Positions 24,433 through 33,840 of a stretch of DNA of 64,000 bases are shown one piece after another. The stretch is taken from assembly GCF_014534685.1 (NCBI RefSeq), contig NZ_JACVVX010000008.1, forward strand, positions 1 through 64,000. Direction: 5' to 3'. The number at the start of each line of letters is the position of its first letter. Positions within the stretch are counted from its first letter, which is position 1. The position numbers and the translations under genes are program-made. A model generated the notes under the pieces. It worked only from the letters and a program-made list of their open reading frames with translations. It had not been told where the DNA came from and did no database searches. Source of the DNA: Oryzicola mucosus (GTDB lineage: Bacteria > Pseudomonadota > Alphaproteobacteria > Rhizobiales > Rhizobiaceae).

Positions 24433-26729
24433 ACCGGTGCTCCCAAGAGCGTTCCGTTTCCCGTCAAACTATCAGCTCCGTTTCCCGTCGGGCTATCGGA
24501 TGCCTTCGCGATTCGAGCTGTGCCGCCTGCGCCCAGTCGCAGGCCGTTGGCGATGACGATGACCGACGACAGCGACATAGCAAGCGCAGCGACCAGCGGC
24601 GTGACATAGCCAAACAGAGCGATAGGCACGGCGATCAGGTTGTAAACGATGGCGAGTCCCAGATTCTGTCGGATCAGCCGATTTGACCGAATCGCGACGT
24701 CGCGGGCCAGCGGCACGGCCAGAAGGCTGTCGCGAAGGAAGACAAAGTCTGCTGCACTCCGCCCGATGTCGGCAGCGGTCGCCGGTGCCATCGAAACATG
24801 AGCGGCGGCCAGCGCTGGCGCATCGTTGAGCCCATCGCCGACCATCAACACACGATGTCCAGCGGCCTTTAGCGTCTGCAGCCGCGCGACCTTATCCTCG
24901 GGCAACATGCCCGGCGTCGCCAGACCGATATCGAGGCTCTTTGCAATGTTCTCCACCGCATCCGCCCTGTCGCCCGACACCATCTCCGTACCGACTCCGG
25001 CCGCCTGCAGCCGATGCACCGCCTCAAAAGCATCTATGCGCAGACTATCCTCGAATGAAAAAGCTGCAAGCAGTTTACCATTGCGTGAGAGGACCGTGCC
25101 GGTGGTTGCCGATCCCTCGGCTAAGGCCCACGCCGCCCGACCCAGCCGATAGTGATCTCCGTTGGCTTGTGATTCCATACCGAAACCTGGCAATTCAGTC
25201 ACACCGTCGAAACGAGGCGCCGTCGCCATCCATCTTATGCCAGCACGATACAACGCCTGCGACAGCGGGTGCCTTGACCGTGCGCCGAGGGCCGCCGCAA
25301 TGCCCAACTCCTCCGGGTTGACGTTGTCAGCCGTCAGAAGGAGCGGTTGTCCCATCGTCAAGGTGCCTGTCTTGTCGAAGGCGACGCGGTCTATTTCGGC
25401 AAGCCGCTCCAGGGCCGAGCCATCCTTCACCATGATGCCGTTTTCGAACAGCTTTCGTGCCGCCGCAACCTGCACGATCGGCACCGCCAGCCCAAGCGCG
25501 CAAGGACAGGTGATGATCAGCACTGCAATCGCGATGGTGATGGCATGGTGGAAATCGCCATCGATAAACAGCCAGGCCACGAAGGCCAGAAACGCGGTCA
25601 AATGCACGACCGGCGCGTAAAGCGTCGAAGCGCGGTCGGCAATGCGACGATAACCGCCCCTGCCGCTCTCCGCAGCCTCCATCAGCCGCACCATTTCTGC
25701 CAGAAACGAATCCGCAGCTGCGGCCGTGGCTTCGATCTCCAGTGCTCCGGTCAGGTTCAGCGTCCCGGCGCGGATCGTATCGCCCGGCGCGACCGCCTGC
25801 GGAGCGCTCTCGCCCGACACGATGGCGCAATCCAGTTCGGACCGACCTGCAACGACGACGGCGTCCACCGGCACGCGTTCACCGGCGGCAAGTTGCAGGC
25901 GTACGCCCGGCACGATCTCGCTCACCGGCCTGTAGTTGCGAGAACCATCTTCGTCGATCACCGTCGCGCCCCGCGCGGCCAGCCGCGCCAGCCCCTTGAC
26001 GGCGACGCGGGCGCGTTCTCGCATCATGTGATCGAGCGTGCGGCCGATCAGCAGGAAGAACAGCAGCGAGGCTGCGGCGTCGAAATAGGCATGCGGCCCG
26101 CTGGTCGCGGTCTCGTAAAGGCTCAAGCCGAAGGCAAGCAGGATGCCGATCGAGATCGGCACATCCATGTTTGTGCGCCCGTTGCGCACTGCGCCCCAGG
26201 CCGAGCGGAAGAAGATGCGCCCTGCAAAGGCCAGTGCCGGCAGAGCGATCAGTGCCGACAGCCAGTGGAACATGTCGCGCGTGGCAGCATCCGCGCCAGA
26301 CCAGACCGACACCGACAGCAGCATGATGTTACCGGCTGCAAATCCCGCCACCGCAAGCCCCCGTACCAGCTCGGCCATGGTATCGTCGCGTTCCTCATCC
26401 CCCGCCTCGAACAGGTGTGCCTCATAGCCCAGCTCGTTCAGCGTTTCCGTCAGCGCCGGCACCGCCGCATCTGCGCGCCAGTCCACGCCAACGCGCTTGG
26501 TTGACAGGTTGACGCGCGCGCGCTCCACGCCAGCCAAAGCGCCCAGCGCCCGCTCGACGTTCCTGATGCAGTCGCTGCAGTGGACGCCCGGCACCGAGAG
26601 GTCGACATGGCGCAGACCGGCCGGCGAAAGCCTACTCGTCAGGCCGATTTCTTCACGAGACGGCCCCGTAGCGCCGTGGACCGGTATGCCGAGCGCGACC
26701 TCAGCGTCGGGTGCGCAGCAAACGGTCAT
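24429..26729 (-). CDS. ccoI: Copper-transporting P1B-type ATPase CcoI (FixI)
   Basis: A 766-residue P-type ATPase. The N-terminal HMA domain carries HCSDCIRNVERALG (Cys51, Cys54), followed by eight predicted membrane helices with the ion-path motif TCPCALGLAVP and the phosphorylation motif FDKTGTLTMGQP. The hinge GDGLNDAPALAAAHVSMA is near the C-terminus. The family supplies copper for the CuB site of cbb3 oxidase by exporting it toward the periplasm. It starts 4 bp inside ccoH and its stop overlaps ccoS. Confidence 0.95.
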   Translation of the reverse strand: MTVCCAPDAEVALGIPVHGATGPSREEIGLTSRLSPAGLRHVDLSVPGVHCSDCIRNVERALGALAGVERARVNLSTKRVGVDWRADAAVPALTETLNELGYEAHLFEAGDEERDDTMAELVRGLAVAGFAAGNIMLLSVSVWSGADAATRDMFHWLSALIALPALAFAGRIFFRSAWGAVRNGRTNMDVPISIGILLAFGLSLYETATSGPHAYFDAAASLLFFLLIGRTLDHMMRERARVAVKGLARLAARGATVIDEDGSRNYRPVSEIVPGVRLQLAAGERVPVDAVVVAGRSELDCAIVSGESAPQAVAPGDTIRAGTLNLTGALEIEATAAAADSFLAEMVRLMEAAESGRGGYRRIADRASTLYAPVVHLTAFLAFVAWLFIDGDFHHAITIAIAVLIITCPCALGLAVPIVQVAAARKLFENGIMVKDGSALERLAEIDRVAFDKTGTLTMGQPLLLTADNVNPEELGIAAALGARSRHPLSQALYRAGIRWMATAPRFDGVTELPGFGMESQANGDHYRLGRAAWALAEGSATTGTVLSRNGKLLAAFSFEDSLRIDAFEAVHRLQAAGVGTEMVSGDRADAVENIAKSLDIGLATPGMLPEDKVARLQTLKAAGHRVLMVGDGLNDAPALAAAHVSMAPATAADIGRSAADFVFLRDSLLAVPLARDVAIRSNRLIRQNLGLAIVYNLIAVPIALFGYVTPLVAALAMSLSSVIVIANGLRLGAGGTARIAKASDSPTGNGADSLTGNGTLLGAPV

Positions 26730-27229
26730 CTGACGCTTCCTTTCACAATCTCGACGCGATGGTTCTCACGGAAGGGACGGCTTGTGCCGCTATCGGCGAA
26801 GGCTTGGATATCGACTAGCCAAAGCCCGTCGCCGATTTGAGGTGTGATCGCAAAACTGCCGTCAGCCGCGCGCAACAATTCGAGCGTCATGTCCTCGGCC
26901 TCATAGGAGGGGCGGCGAAACATCACTGAAACACCCTCCAGCCGGATTGGGGCGCCCGACGCGTCCAGGAGACGGTAACGCGCAACCCCTCGTTCGAAAC
27001 TGAAAACCCCTTTCCAGCCCAGCGCGTCCTGCTCGCGCGCCTCCGCGACTTTTTCATTGAACTCCTGGCCTGCAACATAGGAATTCTGCACAACCAACCC
27101 GGTCCAGCTTTTCCCGGCAAAGGTGGCCATGGTGACATTGACCCCGATAATGGTGCCGAAGAACAGCGCCATCACCCCAAGCATGTGCCACCCGGTGAAA
27201 GTTTTCGGGCGAAAGATATGGCCGATCAT
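26726..27229 (-). CDS. ccoH: cbb3 oxidase assembly protein CcoH (FixH)
   Basis: A 167-residue membrane-anchored protein: RPKTFTGWHMLGVMALFFGTIIGVNVTMATFA forms one N-terminal helix and is followed by WTGLVVQNSYVAGQEFNE, the conserved FixH signature, and a periplasmic beta-rich domain (ending EIVKGSVR). FixH stabilises the oxidase during assembly. Overlaps its neighbours by 4 bp on both sides. Confidence 0.93.
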   Translation of the reverse strand: MIGHIFRPKTFTGWHMLGVMALFFGTIIGVNVTMATFAGKSWTGLVVQNSYVAGQEFNEKVAEAREQDALGWKGVFSFERGVARYRLLDASGAPIRLEGVSVMFRRPSYEAEDMTLELLRAADGSFAITPQIGDGLWLVDIQAFADSGTSRPFRENHRVEIVKGSVR

Positions 27230-28812
27230 CGTGTGGCTCCTGGTGCTAGAAAGGTGGCGCTGTAGGATGCACTCTCGGCGCCTGCCTGGTCCTCGACAAC
27301 GAACGCAAAGCCCTGCGTCTCACTTGTCACGGCGTCGGCAGCCAGGCGCACATAGACCTTCAGCGTTTTCAGCCGGTCCGGATCGATCAGCATCGTCACC
27401 GCGCGCGATTCGGCTTCGGCAACGCCGATAATGCTCATCGTGGCGCCCTCCAGCCCCTCCAGGCTCAACCGCACGGTGCGGGGCTCTGGAATCATGTTCA
27501 GCAGCTTGATCGTGTACCCATTGCGGATTCCGCCATCGGAGAGGCGGACGAATTGCGGGTTGCGGTCGTGCAAAACGTTAATCTCCAGTCGGTCGCGGCT
27601 GAACAGCGAGACCAGCAGCGCCACGCCGACCAGCGCCCACAAGCCGGCATAGATATAGGTGCGCGGACGGAAGATTTTGGCGAGTCGGAAATGCGCCAGC
27701 TTAGCGTTCAGTACGCCTGCCTCGTCGCGCACCCGGCGCGGGTCGATGACCTTCTTTGCGGGATCGGTGGCCACGGCCATATTGGCCTCGTAATCGGCAA
27801 GCGTCGCGTAGGAGATCAAGCCACGCTCACGGCCGAGCTTGTCCATCACTCCATCGCAGGCATCGATACACAGGGCGCAGGTGATGCACTCCAACTGCTG
27901 CCCATCGCGGATGTCGATACCCATCGGGCAGACGGCGACGCAGGCGTTGCAGTCGACGCAGTCGCCCACTGCGATGCCACCCGCCGCAGCCTTTTTTGCA
28001 TGGCGCGACCGTGGCTCGCCGCGCCAGTCGTTGTAGGTGACCGTTAGCGAATTTTCGTCGAGCATCGCCGCCTGGATGCGCGGCCAAGGGCACATATACG
28101 TGCAGACCTGCTCGCGCATCAGTCCGCCGAACACATAAGTGGTGAAGGTCAGCACCACGACAGTCATATAGGCCACCATGGCCGCCTGCCCTGTCACAAG
28201 GTCGCGCAGAAGCACAGGTGCGTCCGCGAAATAGAAAATCCATGCTCCGCCGGTCAGCACGGCAATGACCAGCCAAATTGCATGCTTTGCAATCCGCTTC
28301 GATAGTTTGTTCACCGACCACGGTGCGGCATCCAGTTTTATCCGGGCGTTGCGGTCACCCTCCAGCCAGCGCTCCACCACCAGGAACAGGTCGACCCAAA
28401 CCGTCTGCGGACAGGTGTAGCCGCACCAGGCCCGGCCGACGGTGGAAGTAACGAGAAACAGGCCGATCCCTGCCATGACCAGCATGCCGGCGACATAGAA
28501 GAACTCCTGCGGCCAGATCTCGATGGCGAAGGCGTAGAAGCGGCGGTTGGCGATATCGAGGAGCACCGCCTGATCCGGCGCAAATTCCCCCCGGTCCCAG
28601 CGCACCCAGGGCGTCAGATAATAGATGCCGAGCGTCACCGCCATAATCAACCATTTGAACTGGCGGAAACGACCGGAAGCCCGCTTCGGGAAAATCTTCT
28701 TCCGCTTCTCGTAGAGCGGCTTGCGCAGCTTGGCCGAATTCAGCGGCTCGACGTCGAGAAGCTCGACACCGGACGAATCCGTCATTGTTGCAGGGGTGGG
28801 GTTGGCAGTCAT
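27226..28812 (-). CDS. ccoG: cbb3 oxidase-associated ferredoxin-like protein CcoG (FixG)
   Basis: A 528-residue membrane protein from the ATG at 28812 (MTANPTPATM); the frame extends upstream to 28854 without conserved sequence. It has several membrane helices in the N-terminal half (WCGYTCPQTVWVDLF is a typical FixG loop), then two 4Fe-4S ferredoxin-type cysteine runs (CVDCNACVAVCPMGID and CITCALCIDACDGVMD) and a C-terminal Ig-like domain. CcoG reduces Cu(II) for delivery to CcoI or the oxidase. An FNR box lies 52-65 bp upstream of the start. Confidence 0.94.
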   Translation of the reverse strand: MTANPTPATMTDSSGVELLDVEPLNSAKLRKPLYEKRKKIFPKRASGRFRQFKWLIMAVTLGIYYLTPWVRWDRGEFAPDQAVLLDIANRRFYAFAIEIWPQEFFYVAGMLVMAGIGLFLVTSTVGRAWCGYTCPQTVWVDLFLVVERWLEGDRNARIKLDAAPWSVNKLSKRIAKHAIWLVIAVLTGGAWIFYFADAPVLLRDLVTGQAAMVAYMTVVVLTFTTYVFGGLMREQVCTYMCPWPRIQAAMLDENSLTVTYNDWRGEPRSRHAKKAAAGGIAVGDCVDCNACVAVCPMGIDIRDGQQLECITCALCIDACDGVMDKLGRERGLISYATLADYEANMAVATDPAKKVIDPRRVRDEAGVLNAKLAHFRLAKIFRPRTYIYAGLWALVGVALLVSLFSRDRLEINVLHDRNPQFVRLSDGGIRNGYTIKLLNMIPEPRTVRLSLEGLEGATMSIIGVAEAESRAVTMLIDPDRLKTLKVYVRLAADAVTSETQGFAFVVEDQAGAESASYSATFLAPGATR

Positions 28813-28863
28813 GAGGCGCACCATCTTTCGATGCTTCCATGCCCGGCTTGCCATTCCCCCGCC

Positions 28864-28877
28864 TTGACATAGGTCAA
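28864..28877. promoter_or_regulatory. FNR/FixK-type box between ccoG and the SRPBCC gene
   Basis: TTGACATAGGTCAA, a perfect 5-4-5 palindrome differing from the consensus TTGAT-N4-ATCAA by one base in each arm. Its centre is 58 bp from the ccoG ATG and 43 bp from the divergent gene's ATG. It probably lets the FNR-type regulator at 33841 turn on ccoGHIS at low oxygen. Confidence 0.75.
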
Positions 28878-28913
28878 CGATGGGTCGAAGCCTTTCGAAA
28901 AATGGAGACAGCC

Positions 28914-29324
28914 ATGCCGACTACGACGGCGCGTATCGTCCACGCCAGCATCGAGCGCGACTGGCGCGACGTCTATAGCTTCGCCTCAAAGCCGGAAAAC
29001 ATGCCGCTTTGGGCATCTGGGCTCGCCTCCGGCCTGACCCGGGATGGCGATGACTGGATTGCCGATGGCGGCCCCATCGGCGCGGTTCGCGTGCGCTTCG
29101 CACCCGACAACACTTTTGGTGTTATCGATCATACTGTGACGCTTGAGACCGGGCTTGTTGTTGAAAATGCCCTGCGTGTCGTGCCTAATGGCGATGGCTG
29201 CGAAGTGATGTTCACTCTACTGCGTCAGCCCGATATGGGCGATGACGCCTTTGAAGCGGATGCCGCCCACATCGCAAAGGATCTGGCGACGCTGAAGTCG
29301 CTGATGGAACATAGGGGGTCCTAG
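28914..29324 (+). CDS. SRPBCC (START-like) family protein
   Basis: A 136-residue protein from the ATG at 28914. The fold is supported by ARIVHASIERDWRDVYSFAS, which matches the SRPBCC opening strand and helix (I..pa..Vy.f), FGVIDHTVTLETGLVVENAL in the sheet, and the long C-terminal helix FEADAAHIAKDLATLKSLME. The family binds hydrophobic ligands in a deep cavity. Its stop codon overlaps the VOC start by one base (TAGTG), so the two form a pair. It is an unexpected plus-strand insertion between the two cco operons. Confidence 0.8.
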   Translation: MPTTTARIVHASIERDWRDVYSFASKPENMPLWASGLASGLTRDGDDWIADGGPIGAVRVRFAPDNTFGVIDHTVTLETGLVVENALRVVPNGDGCEVMFTLLRQPDMGDDAFEADAAHIAKDLATLKSLMEHRGS

Positions 29325-29680
29325 TGGGTGACAAAAGTGCGGATCGCAAGATCGACTATATCGAGTTCAACGTCGCCGACATCGGCGCGTCGAAAGCGTT
29401 TTACGGCGAGGCCTTCGGCTGGACCTTCACCGACTACGGGCCCGATTATTGCGAGTTCCAGGACGGGCGGCTGACCGGCGGCTTCGCAAAATCAGACACC
29501 GTGTCCGCCAAGGGCGGACCGCTGGTCATCTTGTTCGCCACCGACATTGAGGATGCCGAAAGACGGGTCAAGGATGCCGGAGGCGCTATCGTTGCACCTG
29601 TCTTTTCCTTCCCCGGCGGCCGCCGCTTCCACTTCGCCGATCCCGACGGCTACGAACTGGCCGTATGGTCGGATAAGTAG
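29324..29680 (+). CDS. VOC-family protein, GTG start
   Basis: A 118-residue protein with the VOC fold: KIDYIEFNVADIGASKAFYG and EAFGWTFTDYGPDYCEFQDG (first module), then LVILFATDIEDAERRVKDAG and FPGGRRFHFADPDGYELAVW (second module, with the common C-terminal motif). It starts with GTG one base into the SRPBCC stop. It could be an isomerase, lyase or carrier; no substrate can be assigned. Confidence 0.85.
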   Translation: MGDKSADRKIDYIEFNVADIGASKAFYGEAFGWTFTDYGPDYCEFQDGRLTGGFAKSDTVSAKGGPLVILFATDIEDAERRVKDAGGAIVAPVFSFPGGRRFHFADPDGYELAVWSDK

Positions 29681-29770
29681 CCTTACCTGAACAGGCTTCC
29701 GGCGCTGATTCGACATCCTATAACAGTGGTGGGGCCCGCTTGCGTCGCGCCTGCATCCGCCTCGCAGTCC

Positions 29771-30640
29771 CTATTCGCCACCGCCGAGAGAATGCACGTA
29801 GACGGCAAGCTCCTTGACCTTGACGTCGCCTAGCCTCTCACTCCAGGCCGGCATGACGCCATGGCGTGGATGGCGCACCTGCTGGGCGATAGCGGCCTCG
29901 CCGGAGCCATAGAGCCAGATCGCGTCCGTCAGGTTCGGCGCGCCGAGATCCTTGTTGCCGACGGCCTTTTCACCATGGCAAGCCGCGCAATTGTCGGCAA
30001 AGACCTGAGCCCCCGGCTCCACCAACGAGAGATCGGAGGGCTTGCCTCCCGACAGGCTGTAAACATACGCAGCCACCTCCCGGATCTGGCCAGGTTCGAG
30101 AATTTCTCCATAGGCCGGCATCTCGGACAGATGCGTGTCGTCGTCGCCGGCAAAGCGAATGCCATGACCGATGGTCGCGTAGATTTGCTCTGCCGAGCCG
30201 CCCCACATCCAGTCGTCGTCATTCAGGTTGGGATAGCCAGCGGAGCCTTCGGCACCCGAACCATGGCACTGCACGCAATTGACCTTGAACGCGGCCGACC
30301 CGGACGCGATGGCGAAGTCGCGCAGGCTGTCGTCGGCGAGAATCTCCTCCACGTTCTTGTCAGCGATTGCGGTCACGTAGTCACCGCGCGCCGCTTCCGC
30401 CGCATCGAGCTGGCCACGGACATTGCTGCGGCTTGAATAGCCCAAAATGCCTGAGGTAGTGGAATTGATCATCGGCCAGGCCGGGTAAAAGACTGTAAAG
30501 CCGATCGCCCAGATGATGGTGGCGTAGAATGTTAACAGCCACCAGCGTGGCATCGGATTGTCGAGTTCTTTGATGCCGTCCCATTCATGTCCGGTGGTCT
30601 GGACGCCGGACAACTCGTCTACGTTCTTCTCGTCGCTCAC
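29771..30640 (-). CDS. ccoP: cbb3-type cytochrome c oxidase subunit III, di-heme cytochrome (CcoP)
   Basis: A 289-residue protein: N-terminal segment DELSGVQTTGHEWDGIKELD, the single membrane anchor WWLLTFYATIIWAIGFTVFY, then two class I cytochrome c domains with heme sites CVQCH and CAACH. The axial Met candidates are in LSEMPAYGEI and GVMPAWSERL. The two hemes take electrons from a periplasmic donor and pass them to CcoO/N. It lies 3 bp from ccoQ in the order ccoNOQP. Confidence 0.96.
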   Translation of the reverse strand: MSDEKNVDELSGVQTTGHEWDGIKELDNPMPRWWLLTFYATIIWAIGFTVFYPAWPMINSTTSGILGYSSRSNVRGQLDAAEAARGDYVTAIADKNVEEILADDSLRDFAIASGSAAFKVNCVQCHGSGAEGSAGYPNLNDDDWMWGGSAEQIYATIGHGIRFAGDDDTHLSEMPAYGEILEPGQIREVAAYVYSLSGGKPSDLSLVEPGAQVFADNCAACHGEKAVGNKDLGAPNLTDAIWLYGSGEAAIAQQVRHPRHGVMPAWSERLGDVKVKELAVYVHSLGGGE

Positions 30641-30643
30641 TGG

Positions 30644-30799
30644 TCAGTCCTCGTCCCTCAGGGGAATTTGCGCGGCGTCGTCAGCTGCCTTTCGTCCGCC
30701 AGGACGGAAGGCGAACAACGCGGCGCCGATAAAGAAGAGCAGCATTGCCAAAAGGCCCCAACTGTCGGCGAAGTGCCTCAATGCAGTGTATGTGTCCAA
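30644..30799 (-). CDS. ccoQ: cbb3 oxidase small subunit CcoQ (FixQ), TTG start
   Basis: A 51-residue protein with a single membrane helix (WGLLAMLLFFIGAALFAF) after TYTALRHFADS and a short hydrophilic tail (RPGGRKAADDAAQIPL). This matches FixQ, which stabilises the oxidase. No ATG is available; the frame begins with TTG at 30799 with AGGAGG at 30804-30809 on the minus strand, a perfect ribosome site with 4-base spacing. It was found by reading the gap between ccoO and ccoP. Confidence 0.9.
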   Translation of the reverse strand: MDTYTALRHFADSWGLLAMLLFFIGAALFAFRPGGRKAADDAAQIPLRDED

Positions 30800-30808
30800 G
30801 GCGGCCTC

Positions 30809-31540
30809 CTATCGGCTTCCCGTGGCTTCGTTGTAGGTGGAAAAATCGACCAGCGTGCCGAGCATCTGCAGATAGGCTATCAGGGCATCCATCTCCGTCA
30901 GCGCCTGTGGATTGCCGTCGAAATCGCCAATTTTTGCTTTCGGATAGCGCGCCAGCAGATCGGTCGTATCCGCATCCGGATTGGCCTGCGCATGCATATC
31001 AGCATCGGCACTGGCGATCATCTCATCGCTGTAGGGTACTCCGACGCGGCGATTGGCTATCAGGTCGTAGTCTATCCGGCTTACCTTTAACGGGGTCGAC
31101 TTCAGAAATGCATAGCTCGGCATCACCGATTCCGGCACGACCGAGCGCGGCTCGATGAGGTGCTGGACATGCCATTCGTTGGAATAGCGGTCGCCGACGC
31201 GCGCCAAGTCAGGTCCGGTGCGCTTCGAGCCCCATTGGAACGAATGGTCATACATGGATTCCGCTGCCAGGCTGTAATGACCGTAGCGCTCGACCTCGTC
31301 GCGAAACGGGCGGATCATTTGGCTGTGGCAGACATAACAGCCTTCGCGGACATAGATGTTGCGGCCGACCAGTTCGAGCGGTGAATAAGGACGCATCCCT
31401 TCCACCTTTTCGATAGTGTTCTGCAGGTAGAACAGCGGTGCGATTTCGACGATGCCGCCAATGGTTACGACCGCCAGCGAGCCGATCAGAAGAAGGGTCG
31501 CGTTCTTTTCCAGAATGCGGTGCTTATCGAGGATGGACAT
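30809..31540 (-). CDS. ccoO: cbb3-type cytochrome c oxidase subunit II, mono-heme (CcoO)
   Basis: A 243-residue protein with one membrane helix near the N-terminus ([20 protein letters not shown]) and a heme c site CYVCH (in [15 protein letters not shown]). The blocks [20 protein letters not shown] and [13 protein letters not shown] are characteristic. It receives electrons from CcoP. It starts 12 bp after the ccoN stop. Confidence 0.96.
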   Translation of the reverse strand: MSILDKHRILEKNATLLLIGSLAVVTIGGIVEIAPLFYLQNTIEKVEGMRPYSPLELVGRNIYVREGCYVCHSQMIRPFRDEVERYGHYSLAAESMYDHSFQWGSKRTGPDLARVGDRYSNEWHVQHLIEPRSVVPESVMPSYAFLKSTPLKVSRIDYDLIANRRVGVPYSDEMIASADADMHAQANPDADTTDLLARYPKAKIGDFDGNPQALTEMDALIAYLQMLGTLVDFSTYNEATGSR

Positions 31541-31552
31541 ATCTGGAAACTC

Positions 31553-33169
31553 CTATTCGGCGGGCTGCAGCTGCGGAGCTGAGCCTGGAATCGGCTCCTC
31601 CTCCCGCTGGTGGCCGAGAATTGTCATGGTCACGTTCCAAGCCATGAGGAGCGCGCCGGCGAGGAACAGCAGGCCTCCAAACATGCGGGCAACGTAATAG
31701 GGGAACATGGCGGCGACGGTCTCGGCGAAGGAATAGACCAGAAAACCCTGCTCGTTATACTCGCGCCACATCAGTCCCTGCTGGATGCCCGCCACCCACA
31801 TGGAGGCGGCGTAGACGACGATGCCGAGCGTAGCGAGCCAGAAATGCCAGGACACCATGCGGATCGAGTAGAGCCGCTCGCGCCCCCACAATTTCGGCAC
31901 GAGGAAGTAGATCGCACCGAAGGTGATCAGTCCGTTCCAGCCAAGAGCGCCGGAATGCACGTGTCCGATGGTCCAGTCGGTATAGTGGCTTAGCGCATTG
32001 ACCGAGCGGATTGACATCACAGGCCCCTCGAAGGTCGCCATGCCGTAAAAGGCCACAGCCATCACCATCATCCGGATGATCGGGTCGGTGCGGATTTTGT
32101 CCCAGGCGCCCGACAGTGTCATCAGTCCGTTGATCATGCCGCCCCACGAAGGCATCCACAGCATGATCGAGAACACCATACCCAGCGTCTGCGCCCAGTC
32201 GGGCAGCGCGGTAAAGTGCAGGTGGTGAGGACCAGCCCAGATATAGAGGAAAATCAGCGACCAGAAGTGAATGATTGAAAGCCGGTAGGAATAGATCGGC
32301 CGGTTGGCCTGCTTGGGAATGAAGTAGTACATCATGCCCAAAAAGCCTGCGGTCAAGAAGAAGCCAACGGCATTGTGGCCGTACCACCATTGCGTCAACG
32401 CATCCTGCACACCGGCGAACGCAGAGTAGCTCTTAGTGCCAAGGAAGGACACCGGCACTGCCAGGTTGTTGACCACATGAAGCATTGCAATGGTGACGAT
32501 GAAAGACAGGAAGAACCAGTTCGCAACGTAGATATGCGGTTCCTTGCGCGTCAGGATCGTACCGAAGAAGACGATGAGATAAGCGACCCAGACAACGGTC
32601 AGGAAGATATCGACATACCATTCTGGCTCTGCGTATTCGCGGCTCTGGGTGATGCCCAGCAGGTAGCCTGTGGCCGCCATGACGATGAACAATTGGTAGC
32701 CCCAGAAAACGTACCAGGCGAGATTGCCGCCGAATAGCCGTACGCGCGAGGTGCGCTGCACGACATACATCGAGGTAGCTATCAGGGCATTCCCGCCGAA
32801 GGCGAAAATCACGGCCGAAGTGTGCAGCGGGCGCATCCGCCCGAAGTTGAACCAAGGCTCTATGTTGAGATCTGGAAAGGCGAGCTGGGCTGCCACCACC
32901 ACGCCCACCAGAAGCCCGACTACGGCCCAGAACACGGTGGCTATGACGCCATATCGGATCGGCCCCTCCATATAGACGGAATTGTCGACGGGGCCGGCCG
33001 GCCGCATGTCGAAACTGGTGTTGCGCAGCAGCACGATGGCACCGGCGGCCAGCGCGAAAACCAGCACCCACATATGAGACGCGAAAAGGTCGTCATGAGC
33101 GAATGCAGCGCCCAGCATCGCCAGAAAGGCGCCCAGGCTAAGCAGGATGATTTCTGTTCCGAATTTCAT
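31553..33169 (-). CDS. ccoN: cbb3-type cytochrome c oxidase catalytic subunit I (CcoN)
   Basis: A 538-residue, roughly 12-helix heme-copper oxidase subunit. The ATG at 33169 ([15 protein letters not shown]) is chosen; a frame open further upstream to 33274 runs through the FNR box and is not coding. Heme and CuB ligand regions are visible: [20 protein letters not shown] (low-spin heme His), [18 protein letters not shown] (CuB His), and [21 protein letters not shown] (CuB His pair). The family reduces O2 with very high affinity and supports respiration at low oxygen. First gene of ccoNOQP. Confidence 0.97.
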   Translation of the reverse strand: MKFGTEIILLSLGAFLAMLGAAFAHDDLFASHMWVLVFALAAGAIVLLRNTSFDMRPAGPVDNSVYMEGPIRYGVIATVFWAVVGLLVGVVVAAQLAFPDLNIEPWFNFGRMRPLHTSAVIFAFGGNALIATSMYVVQRTSRVRLFGGNLAWYVFWGYQLFIVMAATGYLLGITQSREYAEPEWYVDIFLTVVWVAYLIVFFGTILTRKEPHIYVANWFFLSFIVTIAMLHVVNNLAVPVSFLGTKSYSAFAGVQDALTQWWYGHNAVGFFLTAGFLGMMYYFIPKQANRPIYSYRLSIIHFWSLIFLYIWAGPHHLHFTALPDWAQTLGMVFSIMLWMPSWGGMINGLMTLSGAWDKIRTDPIIRMMVMAVAFYGMATFEGPVMSIRSVNALSHYTDWTIGHVHSGALGWNGLITFGAIYFLVPKLWGRERLYSIRMVSWHFWLATLGIVVYAASMWVAGIQQGLMWREYNEQGFLVYSFAETVAAMFPYYVARMFGGLLFLAGALLMAWNVTMTILGHQREEEPIPGSAPQLQPAE

Positions 33170-33260
33170 GAACGACCCCTGGCAAATTGATGCGGGGCCT
33201 TGCGAACCCGTCGCGCCCACCCCACCGCTGCAGCAATCCTCCACATGAGCCTGTGCCGCC

Positions 33261-33274
33261 TTGATCTGAATCAA
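33261..33274. promoter_or_regulatory. FNR/FixK box between ccoN and the hemerythrin gene
   Basis: TTGATCTGAATCAA, an exact match to TTGAT-N4-ATCAA. Its centre is about 98 bp from the ccoN ATG and 64 bp from the divergent gene, so it can serve both. Confidence 0.9.
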
Positions 33275-33331
33275 GGTGAAGGAACGTCATCGCGCCAATT
33301 GTGCCGCTACGGCTGCGATTGCGCGCCGGTG

Positions 33332-33835
33332 ATGGACCAATCCATGGTGTCGACTATTTCCACTTCCGGCCCGGGCGGCAGTCGTTCAGAGGCAACCGAG
33401 CTACCCTTAGGGGCGCTCGCCGCCATGAAGGGTGCGCACGCCTCAAAGCTTGCCTTGTGCGAGATGCTGGAACAGATCGCCGATTCTCTCCCGAATCGAC
33501 TGGACCGAGCGCAATGCGAGACGGCGGCAAAACTCTTGACCAGCGCCGTCGCCCGCTTTCACCGTTTCGAAGAGGATATAGTTTTTCCCGTCTACTCCGC
33601 CTGCGCAGTTGGAGATAACGGCGCATTGCAGACGGTGGAACGGCTTCGCTTCGAGCATCGCCAGGACGAGGATTTCGCCTTCGAACTCAGCGAGCAGTTG
33701 CTCGCCGCCGCGACCGCCAAGGCCTTCAACGCCGAAATGCTTGGTTTCATGCTACGCGGCTTCTTCACTTCCATGCGCCGCCACATCGCTTTCGAAAGCG
33801 AGCATGTCATCGCGCGACTGGAGGCAGTGGGCTGA
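33332..33835 (+). CDS. Hemerythrin-domain (HHE) protein
   Basis: A 167-residue protein with the four-helix HHE pattern: the first His in MKGAHASKLALCEMLEQIAD, then AVARFHRFEEDIVFPVYSA (HxxxE), FEHRQDEDFAFE (HxxxD) and MRRHIAFESEHVIARL (HxxxE). It probably holds a di-iron site that binds oxygen, nitric oxide or iron. The ATG at 33332 is preferred; the frame is open further upstream to 33200 but there it runs through the FNR box. Its site between ccoN and fnrN, with an FNR box in front, suggests a low-oxygen or NO-response role. Confidence 0.75.
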   Translation: MDQSMVSTISTSGPGGSRSEATELPLGALAAMKGAHASKLALCEMLEQIADSLPNRLDRAQCETAAKLLTSAVARFHRFEEDIVFPVYSACAVGDNGALQTVERLRFEHRQDEDFAFELSEQLLAAATAKAFNAEMLGFMLRGFFTSMRRHIAFESEHVIARLEAVG

Positions 33836-33840
33836 CGCCG

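Noticed and set aside
25347-26504. 385-codon plus-strand frame opposite ccoI
   Set aside because: Fully opposite a confidently identified P-type ATPase; no recognisable domain.
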